A stretch of DNA of 64,000 nt from Acidimicrobiaceae bacterium (GTDB lineage Bacteria; Actinomycetota; Acidimicrobiia; Acidimicrobiales; Aldehydirespiratoraceae), in contig VYFQ01000003.1 of the NCBI GenBank assembly GCA_009842325.1, forward strand, positions 177,459-241,458, given 5' to 3'. The stretch's first letter is position 1, and every line of letters starts with the position of its first letter. The notes beneath the pieces are model-generated. The model was given only the letters and a program-made list of their open reading frames with translations. It was not told the origin of the DNA and ran no database searches. Position numbers and translations under genes: made by a program. Positions 59,511-64,000 of the stretch are shown here, one piece after another.

Positions 59511-61147
59511 GCGCTCCGGGCCCGGCGGCGCCCTCCAACGGTGCGCCCCACACAGCCGCGGTGAGAGACGGGAACCTGGAGCGCCTGACCGGGCGCGACC
59601 ATGACGTACTCATCGTCGGCGGAGGCATCAACGGAGCCATCTCGGCACTGGCCCTGGCCAACCACGGGCTGCGCGTCGCGCTGATCGACTCCGAGGACTT
59701 CGCCTCGGGTGTGAGCCAGGAGTCGTCCAACCTCATCTGGGGTGGCTTCAAGTACCTGCAGACCTACGACGTGGCGCTGGTCGCGGGGTTGTGCCGCTCC
59801 CGGAATCTGCTGGCCCGCTCGTACGCCAGCCGCGTCCAGGAGGTCCGGTTCCTGGCCGCGCTGGGGTCCACATCGCCGTACTCGCCCGCCTATGCGGCAC
59901 TGGGAGCGCACGCCTACTGGGCGCTGGGGCGGTTCGCGACCGGCCGTCCCCGGCTCCTCTCGTCCCGCTCGCTGGCGACGGCCGAGCCCACCATCGATTC
60001 GGGCGACGTGCAGGGCGCCGTCGAGTACTCCGACTACCTGCTGGCCGACAACGACGCCCGCTTCGTTCTCCAACTCCTGCTTGATGCGGTCGACAGCGGA
60101 GCGGTCGCGGTGTCCAGAATGCGGCTCGACGGGGCGGAGCGGGCCAGCGGCGGCTGGCGGGCCGAGGTGATCGATCGGCTGACCGGCGACCGGCACACCG
60201 TGGAGGCCGCGGTGCTGGTCAATGCGGCCGGCCCTCGAGCCACCGAACTCGCCGCGCTCACCGGCACCGCGCTCCGCCAAGCCCTCTGCTACTCGAAGGG
60301 GGCGCACATCGTCGTGCCCCAGGTGACCGAGTCAGGTCGCGTGCTGGCGTTCTTCGACGACGACCAGCGGTTGTTCTACGTCATCCCGATGGGCCACCGG
60401 TCCCTCATCGGCACGACCGACACCCGGGTCGAGGAGGCGGAGGTGTCGATAACCCACGACGACCGCGACTTCCTGCTCGAACAGGCCAACGCCCGGCTCC
60501 GTCTGCCCCAGCCGCTCCTCCACGACGACGTGATCGCCTACCGCTGCGGCGTCCGAGCCCTGGTGGTCGACGAGAGCGAGGACACCGACCGCGACTGGAC
60601 TGAGCTGTCACGCCGCCACGCCGTGGAGGCAGACCGGCAGCGGGCGACCATCTCCATCCTCGGGGGCAAGCTGAGCGACTGCCTCAACGTGGGGCAGGAG
60701 GTGGTGACCGCGGCCCGCAAGTGCGGACTGGCGCCCGAGGTCCCGGACCGGGCGTGGTACGGCGAACCGCCGGCCGGCGTGCGGGAACGCTTCCATCGCA
60801 GCGCCGTCCGGGCGGGCATCGACGAGCCCGCGGCGGCAAGGTTGTGGCGCAGGCACGGCCGCCGGGCCCTGGAGGTCGCCGACCTGGTGGAGGAGACGCC
60901 TGAGCTTGGCGAGCCCCTCAGCGACCTCGTCGAGTGCTCAGCCGCGGAGGTCATGGTCATGGCCCGCCACGAGCACATCCTGTCCATGGACGACTTCTTG
61001 AGGCGCCGTACCATGCTCGCCATGCTCGAGACGGCCGAGACGCTGAGCGCCGATCCGGGCGTGGAACGCGCCGAGGAACTTCTGTTCGGGCCAGGGCCCG
61101 AGCGGCCCGTGAGCGCAGCGAACGAGAGCGGACGTGGCGCGGCATGA
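59507..61147 (+). CDS. glpD: FAD-dependent glycerol-3-phosphate dehydrogenase, 546 aa
   Basis: This enzyme oxidises glycerol-3-phosphate to dihydroxyacetone phosphate and passes electrons to the quinone pool at the membrane. The FAD motif VLIVGGGINGAISALALANH is near residues 37-56. DFASGVSQESSNLIWGGFKY is the GlpD signature, and SKGAHIVVP with FYVIPMGHRSLIGTTDT the substrate region. A C-terminal helical cap domain is present. ATG 59507 overlaps the IclR stop. Length is within the family range. Confidence 0.9.
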   Translation: MSAPGPAAPSNGAPHTAAVRDGNLERLTGRDHDVLIVGGGINGAISALALANHGLRVALIDSEDFASGVSQESSNLIWGGFKYLQTYDVALVAGLCRSRNLLARSYASRVQEVRFLAALGSTSPYSPAYAALGAHAYWALGRFATGRPRLLSSRSLATAEPTIDSGDVQGAVEYSDYLLADNDARFVLQLLLDAVDSGAVAVSRMRLDGAERASGGWRAEVIDRLTGDRHTVEAAVLVNAAGPRATELAALTGTALRQALCYSKGAHIVVPQVTESGRVLAFFDDDQRLFYVIPMGHRSLIGTTDTRVEEAEVSITHDDRDFLLEQANARLRLPQPLLHDDVIAYRCGVRALVVDESEDTDRDWTELSRRHAVEADRQRATISILGGKLSDCLNVGQEVVTAARKCGLAPEVPDRAWYGEPPAGVRERFHRSAVRAGIDEPAAARLWRRHGRRALEVADLVEETPELGEPLSDLVECSAAEVMVMARHEHILSMDDFLRRRTMLAMLETAETLSADPGVERAEELLFGPGPERPVSAANESGRGAA

Positions 61148-62628
61148 CCGTCGTACTGGCCATCGACGCCGGCACGACCAGCGTGCGCACCATCGCCTTC
61201 GACGACTCCGGGCGGATCGTGGCGTCGGCCCAGCGCGAGTTCCCCCAGTACTTCCCGATGCCAGGGCGTGTCGAGCACGACGCGACCGAGATCTGGACCG
61301 CGGTGCAGTCGACACTGGGCGAGGTGGCCGGCAGCCTGGATGAGGCACCGGCTGCCATCGGCGTCACCAACCAGCGCGAGACGGTGGTGGCCTGGAGCCG
61401 GGAGCGCTCCGAGCCGGTCCATCGGGCCATCGTGTGGCAGGACCGCCGCACCGCGTCGCGCTGCACGCAACTGGAACAGGACGGCGCGCTGCCGCTGGTG
61501 CGCGAGCGCACCGGGCTGGTGCTCGACCCGTACTTCTCGGCCTCGAAACTCGAGTGGATGCTCACCGAGGGCGGGGTGGCAACCGGCCCCGACCTTGCGT
61601 TGGGGACGGTCGACAGCTGGATCGTGTGGAACCTGACCGGCGGCGAGGTCCACGCCACCGATGCCACCAACGCCAGCCGCACCATGCTGTTCGACATCGG
61701 GGCGCTGCGATGGGACCTGGAGCTGTGCTCGCTGTTCGGCGTCCCGATCGAGACGCTGCCGCAGGTGCGGCCTTCCAGCGGAACGTTCGGGATCACGGGC
61801 CCGGACGCCGCCTGCGGAGCGGGCATTCCGATCTCCGGCATCGCCGGCGACCAGCACGCCGCCCTCTTCGGCCAGGCCGCCTTCGCGCCGGGCGACGCCA
61901 AGAACACTTACGGCACCGGCTCATTCGTGTTGATGAACGTGGGGGCCGAGCTGCCCGTGCCCGCCGACGGCCTGCTCACAACGATCGCCTGGCTGCTGGA
62001 CTCGCCGCAAGGTCAAACCCTGGCGTACGCGCTGGAGGGAGCGATATTCGCCACCGGAGCGGCCATCCAGTGGCTTCGCGATGGCCTGGGGATCATCGCG
62101 GAGGCCGCGGAGATCGAAGGACTCGCCCAGCAGTGCGACTCGACGGGCGGGGTGTTCCTGGTACCGGCCTTCGCCGGTCTCGGCAGCCCGCACTGGGATC
62201 CTTACGCCCGCGGCGCCGTCCTCGGCCTCACCCGGGGCACCGGGAGGCCGGAGATCGCCCGAGCCGCGGTGGAGGCCATGGCCTACCAGACCCGGGACGT
62301 CGTCGAGGCCATGGCGGCCGCCACCGGCACGCCGGTTCGTAACCTGCGTGTCGACGGGGGCGCATCGGTGATGGACTCCATGCTGCAGCTCCAGGCCGAC
62401 CAGCTCGGAGTGGCCGTCCAGCGCCCCAAGCTCCAGGAGGCGACCGCTCTCGGCGCGGCCTATCTGGCCGGACTGGCCGCCGGCGTCTGGCCGTCGCTGG
62501 AAGCCATCTCTGGCCACTGGGAACTCGACTTCGAGGCTGTGCCCAGCGGGGCGAGCGACGTCGCCGATGCCGCCTACGCCGATTGGCAACGAGCCGTGGA
62601 CCGCAGCAAGGGCTGGGCGAGCGGATGA
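61144..62628 (+). CDS. glpK: Glycerol kinase, 494 aa
   Basis: This FGGY-family kinase phosphorylates glycerol to glycerol-3-phosphate, the substrate of the adjacent GlpD. Motifs: AIDAGTTSVRTIAFDDSGR (phosphate 1), TNQRETVVAW and IVWQDRRTASRC, ATDATNASRTMLFDI, GIAGDQHAALFGQAAF with KNTYGTGSFVLMN (adenosine region), and ATALGAAYLAGLAAGVW. Length is typical. It overlaps glpD and the downstream SDR gene by 4 bp each, so it is fully operonic. Confidence 0.93.
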   Translation: MTVVLAIDAGTTSVRTIAFDDSGRIVASAQREFPQYFPMPGRVEHDATEIWTAVQSTLGEVAGSLDEAPAAIGVTNQRETVVAWSRERSEPVHRAIVWQDRRTASRCTQLEQDGALPLVRERTGLVLDPYFSASKLEWMLTEGGVATGPDLALGTVDSWIVWNLTGGEVHATDATNASRTMLFDIGALRWDLELCSLFGVPIETLPQVRPSSGTFGITGPDAACGAGIPISGIAGDQHAALFGQAAFAPGDAKNTYGTGSFVLMNVGAELPVPADGLLTTIAWLLDSPQGQTLAYALEGAIFATGAAIQWLRDGLGIIAEAAEIEGLAQQCDSTGGVFLVPAFAGLGSPHWDPYARGAVLGLTRGTGRPEIARAAVEAMAYQTRDVVEAMAAATGTPVRNLRVDGGASVMDSMLQLQADQLGVAVQRPKLQEATALGAAYLAGLAAGVWPSLEAISGHWELDFEAVPSGASDVADAAYADWQRAVDRSKGWASG

Positions 62629-63335
62629 GCCGGGTAGCCGTGGTGACCGGTGCGGCCGGCGCCATCGGCTCAGCGGTGTGCAAGCGCCTCAGCGCGGGCG
62701 GCGACGCAGTCGTTGGCCTCGATGCCGCAGACGGTGCCGTCGTCGACGCAGTCGAGACCATCGCCTGCGACATATCCGACGCCGAGTCGGTGACCGCGGC
62801 CTTCGACGCGATCCGCGACCGGCACGGCCACCCCAACGTGCTGGTCAACAGCGCCGGCATCACCGGCGCCGGGGGCGTGGAGGAGGAGAGCCCCGAGGAT
62901 TGGCGCCGCATCCTCGACGTGAACCTCACCGGCGCCTACCTGTGCACCCGCCAGGTGATCGCGGGCATGCGGGCGGCCGGCGAGGGCAGGATCGTGAACA
63001 TCGCGTCGGTCAACGGCCGCTTCGGCGGATCGCCCCTGTCGGGACCGGCCTACGCGGCCAGCAAGGGCGGGCTGATCACCCTCACCCGCTTCCTGGCCCT
63101 GCACCACGCCGCCGACAACATCACCGTAAACGCGGTGGCCCCCGGACCCCACGACACGCCCATGTGGCAGGCGCTCGACCCCGCATGGCGAGAGCGCATT
63201 CTGGCCTCCGTGCCCGGCGACGCGCCGGGAGACCCCGATGATCTGGCCGCGATGGTGGAATTCCTGTGCGGACCGCACGCCGGCTACATCACCGGCGCCA
63301 CCATCGATGTCAACGGCGGCCAGTGGATGGGTTAG
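62625..63335 (+). CDS. Short-chain dehydrogenase/reductase, 236 aa
   Basis: This is a classical SDR with VVTGAAGAIGSAVCKRLSAG, LVNSAGITGAGGVEE and the catalytic SGPAYAASKGGLITLTRFLA. The C-terminal YITGATIDVNGGQWMG is standard. It is the last gene of the glycerol operon (ATGA overlap with glpK). It probably oxidises a polyol related to the transported substrate, for example a glycoside-derived alcohol; this is inferred from context. Confidence 0.85.
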   Translation: MSRVAVVTGAAGAIGSAVCKRLSAGGDAVVGLDAADGAVVDAVETIACDISDAESVTAAFDAIRDRHGHPNVLVNSAGITGAGGVEEESPEDWRRILDVNLTGAYLCTRQVIAGMRAAGEGRIVNIASVNGRFGGSPLSGPAYAASKGGLITLTRFLALHHAADNITVNAVAPGPHDTPMWQALDPAWRERILASVPGDAPGDPDDLAAMVEFLCGPHAGYITGATIDVNGGQWMG

Positions 63336-63356
63336 CCGATGGCATAGGCCGAGGGA

Positions 63357-63362
63357 TAGGTT
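63357..63362 (+). promoter_or_regulatory. -10 box, leaderless-type, of the LacI-family gene
   Basis: TAGGTT ends 8 nt before the GTG at 63371, after the SDR stop. Confidence 0.35.
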
Positions 63363-63370
63363 CGCGAGCC

Positions 63371-64000
63371 GTGTCTAACAGCCGTCCGACCATCAAGGAC
63401 ATCGCAAGGGTGACGGGAGTCTCGGTGGCCACGGTCAGCCGCGCCCTGCGCAATCTTCCCTACGTGGCGTCCGCAACACGCTCCAGGGTGCTGGATGCCG
63501 CGGCCGAACTCCAGTACGAGGCCCACCCGCAGGCCTCCCGCCTCGCGTCGGGACGGACCTGGACCATCGGGCTGGCCGCGCCCCAGTTCGGGGCCTGGTT
63601 CCCGTCCCGGGCATTGGGCGGCATCAACTCGGTGTTCGCCAAGGCGGGCTACGACCTGCTCATCTCGATGATGGCCGCTCCAGACGATCGTCGACGATTC
63701 CTCCACGAAGCCCGCTCCTTCTGCAGGCGAGTCGACGGGATAGTCCTGATCGACACGTTCGTCAGCGCCGAGGGGAACTCGGCCAGCGACTTCTTCGACC
63801 GGCCCGTCGTCGCGGTGAACGAGCGGCTCGAGGGCGCCGCATCGATCATCATCGACAACCGAATCGCAGCCAGACGGGCCGTAGAGCACCTGATCGAACT
63901 GGGGCATGAGCGCATCGGCCTAGTCGTGGGCCCCCAGTTGGAGGACCTTCCGACGCCGGTCCCCGAGCAGCGTCGCCTCGGCTACAAGGATGCCATGAGG
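63371..64000 (+). CDS. LacI-family transcriptional regulator, 5' part (runs off the right edge)
   Basis: 210 codons are visible, open to the window end. The N-terminal helix-turn-helix RPTIKDIARVTGVSVATVSR with hinge-helix RALRNLPYVASATRSRVLDA is unmistakable. A periplasmic-binding-like effector domain follows (TIGLAAPQFGAWFPSRALGG onward, HLIELGHERIGLVVGP). It sits immediately downstream of the glycerol/polyol operon and could bind the inverted repeat at 54222-54240. The operon would then have two regulators, this one and IclR. Confidence 0.88.
   Translation, partial: MSNSRPTIKDIARVTGVSVATVSRALRNLPYVASATRSRVLDAAAELQYEAHPQASRLASGRTWTIGLAAPQFGAWFPSRALGGINSVFAKAGYDLLISMMAAPDDRRRFLHEARSFCRRVDGIVLIDTFVSAEGNSASDFFDRPVVAVNERLEGAASIIIDNRIAARRAVEHLIELGHERIGLVVGPQLEDLPTPVPEQRRLGYKDAMR

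Overview
The window is 64 kb of GC-rich (about 68-70%) DNA, densely coding on both strands. The gene set suggests an aerobic, heterotrophic actinobacterium: FurA-KatG, several LLM-class (F420-type) oxidoreductases, a cytochrome P450, many SDRs, acyl-CoA and thiolase enzymes, and lipoprotein-anchored ABC systems. An Acidimicrobiia-like lineage is my inference, not a demonstrated placement. Many genes have a TANNNT-type -10 box ending only 6-8 nt before the start codon, which points to widespread leaderless mRNAs. I saw no rRNA, tRNA, CRISPR array, IS element or prophage.

Layout. 1-5.6 kb: 5' part of a thiolase, a PIG-L deacetylase, an adenosine/adenine deaminase, a MOSC protein, a YdeI-family protein without a normal start codon, and a HigBA-type toxin-antitoxin pair. 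5.8-21.7 kb: a P450, then a tryptophan/kynurenine catabolic region. It encodes kynurenine monooxygenase, tryptophan 2,3-dioxygenase, an arylformamidase-like hydrolase, a second hydrolase, a LysR regulator, an aldehyde dehydrogenase, a DHDPS-family lyase, 3-hydroxyanthranilate dioxygenase, a complete branched-chain-amino-acid-type ABC importer, and kynureninase overlapping the last transporter gene. 21.7-28.3 kb: sugar-acid dehydratase, HAD phosphatase, and an MttB-family methyltransferase overlapping a dimethylglycine/sarcosine dehydrogenase-GcvT fusion. 28.4-28.8 kb: a two-gene helix-turn-helix cassette behind a direct-repeat operator. 28.9-35.3 kb: DenD-like dehydrogenase, SDRs, katG-furA and a hydrolase. 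35.4-40.1 kb: Rieske oxygenase divergent from a GcvT-like protein, amidohydrolase and acyl-CoA dehydrogenase. 40.3-44.8 kb: three SDRs, an MFS transporter and a class II aldolase.

44.8-45.8 kb holds selD with an in-frame UGA at the catalytic position. It reads as a selenoprotein of 344 residues, and conventional gene calling would cut off its N-terminus. 45.9-54.1 kb is a mixed housekeeping/oxidoreductase stretch: nitronate monooxygenase, YedK/HMCES, HIT, CDP-alcohol transferase, two LLM oxidoreductases, an AhpD-like protein, a rhodanese and an aldehyde dehydrogenase. 54.2-64 kb is a sugar/polyol operon: ABC binding protein, two permeases, Gfo/Idh/MocA oxidoreductase, IclR regulator, GlpD, GlpK, SDR, then the start of a LacI regulator.

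Five intergenic sites, and one overlapping a gene 3' end, carry about 50-57 bp nested imperfect palindromes. There are several sequence families with one shared architecture, often tandem with a period of 56-71 bp and mostly between gene ends. With the selenoprotein SelD and the kynurenine-transporter cluster, these are the most noteworthy observations.
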